Shown: piece by piece, positions 9,980-20,955 of the stretch
How positions within the stretch are numbered: the first letter of the stretch is position 1
Layout: each line of letters starts with the position of its first letter
From: Entoloma clypeatum
Taxonomy: Eukaryota; Basidiomycota; Agaricomycetes; Agaricales; Entolomataceae
NCBI GenBank assembly: GCA_963565915.1
Contig: OY751494.1
Coordinates: forward strand, 3,596,001 to 3,660,000
DNA length: 64,000 bases
Direction: 5' to 3'
Program-made: the position numbers and the translations under genes
Notes under the pieces: generated by a model
The model's database searches: none
Told to the model about the DNA's origin: nothing
What the model saw: the letters and a program-made list of their open reading frames with translations, nothing else

Positions 9980-12900
9980 ACTCATTAACGCAGCTGCATT
10001 TATGAGGGCATGCAAATTGCCTGGTACACAATCCTTTCGACTTCACCTTTCAACTCCCTCCGTTTCCGCTCACTCCGCATCCGCTCACTCCGCATCCGCT
10101 CACTCCGCATCCGCTTCCGACACCCCCGACTTGACAAACGTACCCAAAGAATACCACGACTATGCTGACGTCTTCAGTAAAGGAAAAGAAGACACTCTTC
10201 CACCCCACTGTCCCTACGACCTCAAAATCGAACTTGAAGAGGGCTCCGCTCCTCCGTTCGGTCCGATCTACTCCCTTTCACAAACCGAACTCAATGCCCT
10301 CCGTGAATTCATTGACGAACACCTCACCATTGGATTCATCCGACCCTCTTCCTCCCCGCACGGTGCTCCCGTCCTTTTTGTTCGTAAAAAGGATGGCTCC
10401 CTTCGTCTTTGCGTCGATTTCCATGGTCTTAACAAAATCTCAAAGAAGGACCGATATCCGCTTCCGCTCATATCCGACCTTCTCCAGACCGCTGGAAAAG
10501 CCAGTGTTTATACGGCTCTTGACCTCCGACACGCCTATCACCTCGTCCGCATAGCGGAAGGAGATGAATGGAAAACTGCCTTCCGCATGCGCTACGGGTC
10601 TTTTGAATGGCTTGTCATGCCATTTGGACTCACCAATTCCCCAGCCGTTTTTCAACGCTTCATGAACGACATCTTCCACGACCTGCTTGATAAGTATGTT
10701 ACCATATATCTCGACGACATCCTCATCTACTCCGACTCTCCCTCCGAGCATCAGAAGCATGTCCGCGAAGTCCTCCGACGTCTCCGACAACACGGCTTAT
10801 ACGCATGCGCAGACAAATGCGAGTTTTCTACGGATACTGTTGAATACCTTGGCTTTATCCTCTCTCCGACAGGCCTCCGCATGTCGGATAAGAAAGTCAA
10901 AATTATTCAAGATTGGCCTGAACCAAGGAAGGTCAAAGACATTCAGTCTTTCTTAGGTTTTGCCAATTTTTATCGACGATTCATTCCTTACTACTCCGAA
11001 ATCACCGTTCCGCTCACTCGACTCACCCGCAAAAACACACAATGGCACTTCTCCGACTCCGCTCGCAAATCTTTCAAAACTTTGAAGAAAGCCTTTACCA
11101 CGGCACCTGTTCTTATGCATTGGATTCCCGACAGCCCTATTATCGTCGAAACCGATGCCTCCGACTACGCTTTGGGTGCGATCCTCTCCATCTGCACCTC
11201 CAACGACGAAATCCATCCGGTCGCTTTCCACTCCCGCACCTTTACACCTCCCGAGTTAAACTATGACACCCACGACAAAGAACTATTAGCGATCCACGAT
11301 GCATTCAAGGTTTGGCGTCACTACCTTGAAGGCTCCGCTGCTCCAATCGATGTCATAATGGACCACAAAAATCTTGAGTACTTTTCTACTACCAAGATTT
11401 TATCACGTCGACAAGCTCGTTGGTCCGAATACCTCTGCCAGTTCAATCTCGTCATCCGCTTCCGCCCTGGCCGTTTAGGTACGAAGCCCGATCTTTTAAG
11501 TAGACGATGGGACATCTACCCTAAAGAGGGAAATAGCGACTATTCGTCCATCAACCCAAGCAACTTCAAACCCATCTTCACACAAGAACAGCTCACCACT
11601 TCACTTCGCGCAACAGAGTTATATACACCCGTCCTCCGTGCCACAATCATCATGGATACAGATCAGCTCCGCTCCGACATCCTCTCTGCTCTTCCAACCG
11701 ATCCCATTTATACCTCTTTCCTCAACAATCCTAATCCACGCTGGATCGTGAATGAAGCAGGTTATCTACTCCACAATGGACGTATCTATGTTCCCGACTC
11801 ATCCGACCTCCGTCTCCACATCCTCCGCAATAAGCACGACCATATCCTCGCTGGACACCCTGGTCAAAATAAGACTATTAGTCTTATCCAACGAGAATAC
11901 ACTTGGCCTGGAATGCGCGACTTCGTCAAAAAGTATTGCAAGTCATGTACCACTTGTATGCGTGCCAAACCCCAATGTCATAAACCCTACGGTCTGCTTA
12001 AACAACTCCCTATTCCTGAACGTCCCTGGCATTCTATTTCCATGGATTTCATTGAACCCCTTCCGACATCCGCTGGCTCCGATGCGATTCTGGTCATTGT
12101 AGACCGCCTCACTAAACAAGGCATATTCATCCCTACCACCATTAATTGCACATCCGAAGACCTAGCAAACCTTTTCGTGCTTCACGTCTTTTCCAAGCAC
12201 GGAGTTCCGCAAAACGTCACATCCAATCGCGGACCTGAATTCGTCTCCCGCTTTTTCCGCTCTCTTGCAAAAGCCCTCGATATGAGACTTCACTTCACTT
12301 CTGGATATCACCCTGAAGGCGATGGTCAAACCGAACGCACCAACCAGACACTCGAACAATACCTCCGCATTTTCTGCAACTACCAGCAAGACAACTGGTC
12401 CGCTTTGCTTCCGCTTGCGGAGTTCGCTTACAACAACACTCCGAGTGCCACCACAGGTGTATCACCATTCTTCGCCAACAAAGGTTATCACCCCGACATT
12501 ACACTCCATCCGGAACGTGATCTAGCATCCGATAAAGCTCGACAATACATCGTCGACTTAGATGAATTACATCAAGAACTAAAGACTGCTGTCGCAGAGG
12601 CACAACAACGTTATCAAGGCCCTGCGGACGTCCAACGTTCTCCGCCTCCCCCGCTCCGCGTCGGACAAGAAGTCTTTGTTAAAGCTAAGTTCTTCCGCAC
12701 CACACGACCCACCCAAAAGTTATCCGACAAATATGCTGGCCCATTTGAAATCATAGCCCAACCCGGCACGCACTCCTTTACACTACGTCTACCCGACACT
12801 ATGCGTGCTATACACCCCGTCTTCCACATATCCATGCTCGAACCAGCAACTCCTAACGAGATTCCAAATTGGATACAATCTCCTCCGCCTCCGCTCGAGA

Positions 12901-13121
12901 TGGACGGAGAAACCGAATACGAAATTGCGGAAATTGTCGACTCAAAGATCGATAAAAGACGACGCTGCAAACTCCTTTACCTCGTCCGCTGGTTAGGTTA
13001 TGAAGACACCAGTGAAGAGTTTTCTTGGTTACCCGCATCCGAGCTTGAACACGCAGCGGATACGGTAGCGGACTTCCACTCCGCTCAACCAACTAAGCCA
13101 GGCCCCTTATCGCGCTTGTAA
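9980..13121 (+). pseudogene. pol: Gypsy B pol, 3' part (RT, RNase H, integrase, chromodomain)
   Basis: Continuation of pol after the Copia insertion; an in-frame ATG at 10002 opens 1039 residues. RT has LDLRHAYHLVRI and a YLDD box (about 10700). RNase H begins VETDASDYALGAI. Integrase has its H/H/C/C module (AGHPGQ ... CKSCTTC), then MDFIE (first Asp) and QTERTNQT (Glu). A C-terminal chromodomain (about 12905-13080, YLVRWLGYEDTSEEFSWLPASEL) marks a chromovirus, in which this domain steers integration to particular chromatin. The expected second catalytic Asp of integrase is Asn here (TSNRGPEF near 12220); the G copy has Asp. So besides being split by C, this integrase should be catalytically dead. 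Confidence 0.93.
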
Positions 13122-13166
13122 CAAAAAGAAAAAGAAAATCTATTAAAATTTTATACTAACAAAAAA

Positions 13167-14185
13167 CTACTTTCGCTGTTTTTTGTTAGATACCCCCTCC
13201 GTCTCCTCGTTCCACTCCGATCCAGATTCCTCTTCCGCTTCCTCCATCCGCTTCCGCTTCTTCGTTTCTTCTTCTTTTTCTGCTTCTTCTTCTACCTCCC
13301 TTCCCAACTCCTCCAATACCCTATCATACTCCTCCGCATCCTCGTCCTCGTCGGATCCCTCCTCCGAAGCCTCCGAATCCTCCCTCCACGCGATAACTGT
13401 CAAAAGCTCCTTGATCTCCCGCAATTCCTTCAACTCCGCCTTTATCAGCCGCATCTCCCTTATCATGCTCCTAAGCCCTCTCACCACCTCTGTGCCTATG
13501 ACCACCTCCGGCGGACCAAACCCCTCCGGCATGAACTCCGGCTCCTCCGACGCTGCGGCTATCTGCGATCCCTCCGCGGTCCCCTCTCCCTTGGACGATC
13601 CCGCCTTCGCGTTCTTCGTCGCACCACCTGCCACCTTAGCCTTTCCGACCCTCACTGCCTTGGTCATCCTCCGCTTCACCTCCGACTCCGCTTCCGCTCC
13701 CGTTCTGCAGCTTCGTTTTAAACGCTGGCACCGCCAGCACGACGAAGCATTGTCATTCCTAAAGAACAAGTTAATAACGAAGCGTATAAAGAAATAGGAA
13801 AAACTCACTCTGATGGCCAAAAACACAAGTCCCCCGCTTTCAAGCAGGAGGTGCAATCCTCCTTCCCCTGCTCGTAACTCGCAGGCATATTCTTGAAAAC
13901 CCCCTGCAGCCGGACCTTCTTCACCTCCGCACTCGCCACATCCGCATCCGCATCTGCCTCCGCATCCGCACCTGCACCCGCGACCGGTTCCTTCGCCTTC
14001 GCCTTCTCTGCCTTCCTCTCTGCTCGTCTCCGCTCTTTCGCCGCCCTCTTCGCCTCCGCGCGCTCTGCATCTTCCTTCGTGTGCTCCTCTGCCTCCTGCA
14101 GTTTCCTCTCCAACTCTTCGGTGACCTTCTTCTGGCGCTCCCTTTCAGCACGAAGAGCGGCGAGGGGTGAGTTTTCAGCGGACAT
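13167..14185 (-). CDS. Antisense two-exon gene in Gypsy B: Zn2Cys6-like coiled-coil protein
   Basis: On the strand opposite to gag-pol. Exon 1 is 14185-13809, the intron 13808-13759 (50 bp, GTGAGT...TTTAG) and exon 2 13758-13167, giving 322 residues. Splicing joins a cysteine cluster: Cys111-x2-Cys114-x6-Cys121-x11-Cys133-x2-Cys136-x6-Cys143, the spacing of fungal Zn2Cys6 DNA-binding clusters, followed by basic residues (KRSCR). Residues ~15-85 are a charged Lys/Glu/Ala coil, unusual upstream of a zinc cluster. The C-terminal ~60 residues are strongly acidic (activation-domain-like) and end in a basic KKQRK. Its stop is 45 bp from the pol stop (convergent); its start is 131 bp from the 3' LTR. 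A homologous intact gene with the same intron lies in element G. The function is inferred; I know of no described role. Confidence 0.8.
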
Positions 14186-14303
14186 AACGGATAGGCGTCG
14201 GGATAGATGTTGTGGTTGGGTGACAAGAGAGAAAGATCACGCACAAAGCTTTTCAACCAACGGTCACGTGGATTACCTCATCTGGGCCTCAGGGTTCGGC
14301 CCT

Positions 14304-14313
14304 AAGAGGGAAA
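14304..14313 (+). promoter_or_regulatory. Polypurine tract of Gypsy B
   Basis: AAGAGGGAAA ends three bases before the 3' LTR and is conserved beside the LTR of element G (complement of about 61529-61538). This is the expected position of the plus-strand primer. Confidence 0.7.
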
Positions 14314-14316
14314 TAC

Positions 14317-14859
14317 TGTCATAACCATACGATTCACATCCGACTTATCCGACGACTCCGACATTTCATCCACTCCGACATCCGCTCCAACAACATTCTA
14401 TTTATATTGAATATACTTCTACTACGTAACATCTCAACCATACTTACAAGTAGACATATGTTGTTCACTTTTCATTTGTTACTCTCTGTACTCCGAATGT
14501 TCCGATGGTCAACTCCAATATCTGCACATCACTTATAGTAATGCTGATCATTCTAGTCTACTATAAATAGTGTACAAACCTGTCGTAGAACCTCAGTTCA
14601 AATATCATACGTTACACCTCATTCGCATCCGTCTCTACTTGCCTTTGAGCATTCTCTCTGTCACCTCCGCTCATCCGCTCATCCGCTCATCCGACATCTG
14701 CCAATCCGAAATCGAGGACCACATCAAAGAGTGGGGCGCAACGCACAAGTTGAAGCCAGGTCCTTTCTGCCAACGTTGCACTTACCGCATTCCGCTCCTC
14801 CGCTACTCCGCTCCGACTCGTCCGACATTTTCCGACGTTGAGAAACACGCTACGTGACA
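14317..14859 (+). repeat. 3' LTR of Gypsy B
   Basis: 543 bp, the same length as the 5' LTR, with about 8 substitutions by eye, mostly C/T or G/A. TATAAATAG lies at 14562-14570. It is followed by the TTTTG duplication. Antisense transcription of the Zn2Cys6-like gene would have to start in or near this LTR. Confidence 0.93.
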
Positions 14860-14864
14860 TTTTG

Positions 14865-15690
14865 CGTCATAGGATATGTATTTCCCCCTAGTTCATTTGG
14901 TGCGTCCGGTGTAAGTTCGATACCATGGTCCCATTCCCTCTCCTTTGGAATCTTATCAAAGTTCTCCTTCTCGAAGAGATAGGCAAATCGTTCAACATAT
15001 GAGGGTCGTTTGGTTGTGGGAGGTGGTGTGGGAGTGACAGCTTCCAAAATAGGATCTCCAGGCTTCCATTTCTGATCTGAATTTTTGGGTGCATCTTTGT
15101 CGTGCACCTCAACCATGCGAACCCGGTGTTTGCGACCATTAAGATTAATCCTGAAATCTGAGTGTTTGGTTCGACATGTTGTTGGGCACCGGTTAAATGT
15201 TACTGCACCGGTTGTCCAATTGATTGTGGGGTTGTGGTGTACCAACCAGTCATGTCCCAAGAGCATGTCCGTTCTCCCAATGTCCAGTACCATTGCTTCC
15301 ATGGTTTCCTGATGTGCTCCCAAATCCAGTTTGACTTCAGCAAGTTGGTTCGCTTTCTGTTGTCGATTTGGTGATCCATCTGCATTTAGAATTGCTATGG
15401 GCAGTATTCCTCGTGTGGGGAGGTTCTGTTTGCATACTATTCTGGGATGGATGCATGTGCGTTCACATCCGCTGTCAACCTCAGGTCAGATAACCTTTGG
15501 TCCTCGTCATGTTTTGAGCTGAGCTAACAGCCTGATTTCTCGTCTTTTTGGAGGTTTATCTCCCTTCACAATCTTAGTCAACGCAGCGGCTTGCTTGGCA
15601 GGGATGACATAGGTTCTATTGTCTGCAGTCATACAAGGCAAGCAAGTCCGTTTAATAGATAAGGGTCGCGACTTAGCGTCCGAAGAGTCC
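14865..15690 (-). pseudogene. Gypsy A protease and pre-protease segment
   Basis: Minus-strand continuation of element A upstream of its RT. A retropepsin active site DSGCERTC lies near 15477-15455, followed by an LLGHDWLVHHN motif near 15255-15225 and a linker (KEREWDHGIELTPDAP) leading into RT. The frame then reads directly into 1684 once element B is removed. Above about 15500 a basic linker (KGDKPPKRREIRLL) is probably the gag/protease junction. At about 15690 the sequence switches to RT of another Gypsy (E), so the gag of A is missing. Confidence 0.8.
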
Positions 15691-15871
15691 CCGATTTGTC
15701 TGAAAGGCCGCTTTCCATTCATCTCCGGGCTTGATTCGGACATTATTGTAGCCCCATCGGATATCGAGCTTGGTGAAGTATTGAGCATTCTGGAGTTTGT
15801 TGACTAGTTTGGAGATGAGCGGAAGAGGGTACTTGTTTTTGATAGTCTTGGAATTGAGTGATCGATAATCC
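15690..15871 (-). pseudogene. Gypsy E RT fragment, chimeric junction with A
   Basis: About 60 codons of Gypsy RT ([18 protein letters not shown] ... [14 protein letters not shown] ... AFQTNRGLF). They stop abruptly at ~15690 where A sequence begins, and are bounded at 15872 by the LTR of Copia D. The same orientation and related protein type link it to the gag-protease block at 20956-23392. About 30 codons expected between the two blocks are absent, so D is not simply inserted in an otherwise intact RT. Confidence 0.75.
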
Positions 15872-16180
15872 TGTTGAAACTTTTCCATCACGTAGATTAG
15901 ATTAGATTAGATTATATCATGTGACCTTTACACATCTTCGATTACATACTTATTTGGTTGGTACAAACAGTAGTACGGTATATAAGACCAGGAAACTGTC
16001 AATATCAACAAGTTGTCTCTTGACTCTTAACCAGTTCCATCGCTCTTACTAGCCTCAACCGCTCTCACCAGCCTCACCCCTCCCAAACCATGTAAGTGGC
16101 TAGAACGGTTATGTAGAGTACTTCCACTGTAGCTGGTTGCTCAGTACATCTGTGGCTAACACCCAGGTGGAACTTCAACA
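15872..16180 (+). repeat. 5' LTR of Copia D
   Basis: 309 bp, recognisable as the reverse-oriented homologue of the Copia C LTR, with TATATAAG near 15978 in the plus orientation. Confidence 0.92.
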
Positions 16181-16385
16181 GGTTATGGGCCCCGGATAGC
16201 AGAGGGACTTGGGAAACGCTGGCAACAGCGAGTACCTGCCCACTCTATCCTGGTTGGTGAAGAACCGATTGAAAGATCTAGGTTCTGAGTCTCACTTCTT
16301 CACATATGAACCTGGGAACGTCATTACGACAAGTACCTGTCATGAGACGTCCCTAAGGGGATTGACCTAGTACACTCCATGTCCT

Positions 16386-19300
16386 GACGCATGGTCCTCG
16401 CTCTCCACCACCCTCTTCCAGGTGTACAATGCTGACGACTTCACGTGGAAAGGAGTTGCCGAAAGCATCATTTCGGAATACAGGCGCAAGTATTCGGTCG
16501 GGTCTACTCGTGCGTCCAATGAGCAGGCCAAGAAAATTTCCGGGACAAAACGCAAGGGGCAGGACCCCAAATGGGAAAAGCAGCAAAAGCCGAGTACCTC
16601 GCAGAACGACGCTGACAAGCAGCCTAACTCGACCGACCCTAGTACCACTTTTGAAAAGAAGAAGGGAAAAGGACGCTGGCGCAACCAAAAGAAAAGCGCC
16701 AACACTGCAGACAACACGTCCGACCATGTGGAAGAAACGGTTGAGTTTGTTGCTCCCGCCATCCACTTCCCTCCTCTTCCGGCACCGTCCTTCACCACCA
16801 TCACTGGCCGCGGGAAAATGACAAGTACCGCACAGCCCGATTCCGGAAAAATGCAGTTGCTCCTGCAATGCATGAACCCCCCTCCGTCACAGTACACCGG
16901 GCTTCCTTCTGGAAAACCGTCCGTGTGGAAAAAGAATGATCACATCCGCAGACTCGCGCGGAACATTGGTGCTCGTCCCTCAGGGTCGAACCTTCGAATT
17001 CTGGATACAATTATCCCAGAAGAAGATGGAAGACCATCCAAGCAGCATTGAGTCACTCCACCCTTGGATGACTCGCTCAGGATGATGGACATAGACCATC
17101 AAAGCGAGCGGATGGGGCCGGAACAATTCGAAGATGGGCTGATCGAACTTGACGGTTCGTCACATCCTTCTCTCAAACTTGACCAAATGGGAAACACTAA
17201 TAATCATGCACAGACGTTTGAATACATATTAGCTAGTACCGATGCAGATAGTATAGATCTCTTTAGTGATGATCTGTACAAAAAATATATCAAACATTCC
17301 GCGTCCTGCACACACTGCAAAGAGAGAGAACGTGCTCAGTGGATCTTAGATTCCGGCGCATCATTACACTTTACCCATGAGTTCAAAGACTTCGCGTATT
17401 ACAGGCCTCTCAAGGCTAAGCGATTTGTCCAAACAGCTGCAAAGGGAAAGAAACTGGAAATTCTCGGAGTTGGGGCCGTTCCAGTATGGCATACCCTAAA
17501 TGGGGAAATAAAAACCCATCTTCTCTGACCTGTATTCTACATTCCGGACATGGACACACGCCTATTGTCCCTAGGCGTCTTCCTTAATCACGGTTACAAA
17601 GTAGACAGAATGCGTGGAGAAATTAACATCTCCAAAGGACAGAACAAAATACAGTTCTCGCCTCACATTCTCGGACAAACCATTTATTGGTTAGACACTG
17701 AAATACGCTATGACCAAATCCACACGATCTCTAGCGAAATCACTGTTGAAACCTGGCATAAACGCCTTGGCCACCCAAATGACCAGGCGCTCAATAAGAT
17801 TCCCACCAGTACCAAAGGAGTACCCAGAACGTTAGTACATGAGAAATCACAGGAAAGCTGCACGGGGTGCCTAAAAGGGAAAATGCCGAATCAATCTTAT
17901 CCCAACTCGATGACAAGGGCTGTTAAACCCTTTGATTTACAGTAATCCATTCGGATTTGAAGCAGATATCCACGGCATCATACCATAAGTACAAATATTT
18001 CCTTACCTTTTTGGACGATTTTTCTTCCCATGTCTGGGTCATCTTGCTTAGGAAAAAGTCAGGCGCCATCACGGCGCTGAAACAATTCCTTGCGATGATC
18101 CAGAATCAATTCGCTGCCACCCCTAAAAGATGGTGGTTTGATGGAGGTGGAGAATTTGACGAATACAAGGATGTACTTGCCGATCATGGAATTCTGATTG
18201 ACGTCACACTCCCATATCAGCATCAGCAGAATGGTAGAGCAGAACAGATAAATCGAACTCTGTGGGAAAAATCTCAGGCATTATGCTTCGACGCATGCTT
18301 ACCACCTATGTGGTGGGAATTCTGCCTGGAACATGCAGCATTTCTCTACAACAGAACCCCCATGCAGCGTCTTGAATGGAAAACCCCTCACTTCAAAGTG
18401 ACCAATGAGATTCCCGACATGTCCAGTGTCAGAGTGTTCGGATGCCAGGCATATGTATATATCCCAAAGGAGAAACATAGGAACTCCCTGGAGTCAAGGT
18501 CCCGATTGATGATTTATCTCGGATCGAAACCAGGGGTCAAAGGATACCGCTTCATGGATCCTGAAACCAATACAATTTTCATGGGTGGAAAAGCTATCTT
18601 TGATGAAAGCAAGTACCCTAGATGCCACATCGACCCTTTGCCAGAAAACCATCCAGAAATGGAAAACCCAGAGCCAGCTGATGAGTTTGAGGATCTCATT
18701 CCCAGCAGCAATGATGACGATAGTCACAATGAAACACCTCATGACCCAGTTCCCATTGAACAGGATCAACCTGAATCAGACAATGAACTGCCTGCCAGTG
18801 AGCCTGATGACGAACCACGAGTACCCACTCCGGAACCCGAGCAAGTACCAGATTGACCAATCAGGGAACGACGAGTTCGGAAGATGCCAGGAAGCATCTA
18901 TGGGGAAGACACTCCAGCGTCTGATCTTGAAAAATTAGATTGAAGACGGAGATTGGGCGGTCAAACGGCATGGATGAATGACCTCCTGATGGAGGCAATA
19001 TCAGTCCAAGTTGGCATCGTTGAAATGTCCCATAAAGACATATACCCTCTTCCAAATAAAGAAGACTGGTATGCGGCTGAACGTAAAGAGCTAGACATGC
19101 TCAAACGCTGTGGGGTGATCACGGAGCTAGTACCCCTGCCTGCAGGAAGGAAAGCTCTAAGGAACAAATGGGTTTACAACGAAAAGTCCGACGGGCGTCT
19201 GAAAGCACGCCTCGTCGCAAAAGGCTTTTCACAGGTAGAAGGGATTGACTTTGATCAGATCTTCTCACCAGTCGTGAGATATGAAACCGTCCGACTAATA

Positions 19301-20571
19301 CTGGCATTGACAGCCCTTGAAGGGTGGTTCATGACACTCTTGGACGTCTCATCAGCCTTCCTCTATGGAATGCTCCTTGAGGTAATCTACTGTACATGCG
19401 ACAGCCTGAGGGCTACATAGTAAAAGGGAAAGAACACCTCGTGTACCGACTATACAAAGCCCTATATGGACTTAAGCAGGCCGCATTAGCCTGGTGGAGG
19501 GAACTTGATTCCTCCATGAAAAAGCTCGGCTTTGTCCGGCTTCACTCCGATGCGGGAGTGTTCATTCACAAAAGTACCAACGGGGAAATTGTAATCGCCG
19601 TCATCTATGTCGATGACTCTGCTTTTCTCGGCACAAACTGGGAATATACACTAGAGAAAAAGAAGGCCTTCATGACCACATGGGAATGTAGGGACCTAGG
19701 GCACCTTGTGCCTGATGGGGAACCGAAAGAATTTCTCTCTATCCAAATAAGGCAACACGGGAAACGTATCTTCATTGATCAAGTACCTTACCTTGAGAAA
19801 ATACTCGAATGAATGGGGATGAGCGAATCTAATGCCACCCATACCCCACTTCCTATGGGCTACAAACCCATGATGTCCGAAGATGAACCCAATGCAGAAC
19901 TTCGATCAAAGTACCAATCCGTCATCGGATCACTTCTATATCTGATGATTGGAACAAGGCCAGACATCTGTTTTGCCGTGATTAAAATGTCACAGTTTTC
20001 CGCAAATCCCACCAAATGCCATTTAGAAGTGGCTAGGGATATTTGCAGGTATCTGAAGGCGACAAAAAATTACGCAATCATGTATGATGGCGACTCAGGG
20101 AAAGGAATCTATGCATTCACAGACTCCGACTGGGCGTCAGATGAAAACACGAGGAGGTCTACCACTGGCTTCTTCATATCACTGGCGTCTGGAGCAGTAA
20201 CATGGGTATCATCGGCGCAAAAGACCATCGCCCTCTCTTCCACAGAAGCAGAGTATATGGCGTTATCAGACTGCAGTCGCGCAGCAACATGGCTGAGAAG
20301 CATGCTTGCCAAACTTGGAATGCAGATCGGATCAGTACCGATCTACGGAGATAACAACGGCTCCGTCTTTATCGCATCCAACCCTGTAACTGAGAAGCGA
20401 TCCAAGCACATTGACGTGTGATTCCACTTCGTCAGAGAAAAAGTCTCCGAAGGGATAATTACGGTCGAATTCATTGAAGGAGTGAACAACCCTGCAGACC
20501 TTTTAACTAAGAATCTGGGAAAAATCCTCTTTTCCAAGTTTATCCCGTACTTCGGATTGATAAAAAACTAG
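16386..20571 (+). pseudogene. Copia D gag-pol remnant
   Basis: Plus-strand homologue of the C polyprotein, broken by stops and indels. The N-terminal ~190 gag codons are gone: the leader ends at about 16381 and coding homology starts abruptly at PDAWSSLSTTLFQV. The protease DSGASLHF near 17350 is intact, and so are the integrase HHCC module, HSDLK and FDGGGEF. RT has YVDD near 19610 and RNase H STEAEYMA near 20240. In-frame stops fall near 17050, 17527, 17945, 18856, 18936, 19812 and 20419. Three of these (18856, 18936, 20419) are TGA where C has CGA. A frameshift lies near 19395. Not functional. Confidence 0.92.
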
Positions 20572-20646
20572 GCGAAACAGAGTACCTATATATATATGTG
20601 GGAAAAAGTAAGATGTATTTAGAAGTATGTACTAAATATGGGGGGG

Positions 20647-20955
20647 TGTTGAAACTTTTCCCATCATGTAGATTAGATTAGATTAGATTACATCACGTGA
20701 CCTTTACATATCTTCATTACATACTTGTTTGGTTGGTACAAACAGTAGTATGGTATATAAGACCAGGAAACTGTCAATATCAACAAGTTGTCTCTTGACT
20801 CTTAACCAGCTCCATCGCTCTTACCAGCCTCAACCGCTCTCACCAGGCTTACCCCTCCAAACCATGTAAGTGACCATAGCGGTATCGTAGAGTACTTCCA
20901 CTGTAGCTATGTTGCTCAGTACACCTGTGGCTAGCACCCAGGTGGAACTTCAACA
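20647..20955 (+). repeat. 3' LTR of Copia D
   Basis: 309 bp, the pair of 15872-16180, with numerous transitions between the two copies. Confidence 0.92.

Larger units (their letters stand above)
1685..14859 (+). mobile_element. Gypsy element B, complete chromovirus with internal Copia insertion
   Basis: Two 543 bp direct LTRs (1685-2227 and 14317-14859) begin TGTCATAACC and end in ACA. They are flanked by a 5 bp target-site duplication TTTTG (1680-1684, 14860-14864), which proves an intact insertion into Gypsy A. The order inside is gag, protease, RT, RNase H, integrase, chromodomain on the plus strand, then an antisense two-exon gene, then a purine tract and the 3' LTR. Removing the nested Copia (5840 bp plus one TSD copy) leaves about 7.3 kb, normal for this group. 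By eye the two LTRs differ at about 8 sites, so B is older than the Copia inside it. Confidence 0.95.
15872..20955 (+). mobile_element. Copia element D, old and defective
   Basis: Same family as C. LTRs of 309 bp each lie at 15872-16180 and 20647-20955, with TGTTGAAAC...TTCAACA ends. They differ at many positions, mostly C/T, so D is far older than C. The primer-binding 12-mer GGTTATGGGCCC follows the 5' LTR (16181-16192), and a G-run precedes the 3' LTR. Flanks (AATCC before, CTTCC after) do not form a clean target duplication, and sequence is missing at the insertion site, suggesting deletion or LTR-LTR recombination. Confidence 0.93.

Noticed and set aside
13183..13797. A plus-strand protein overlapping the antisense gene's second exon
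   Set aside because: It is Ser-rich mirror reading of an acidic, Glu-rich exon; the minus-strand reading has the conserved cysteines and splice sites in both copies.
17528..20421. Programmed readthrough or frameshifting in Copia D pol
   Set aside because: The close relative C is a single open frame, and the D stops match CGA-to-TGA decay or random change, so these are lesions.
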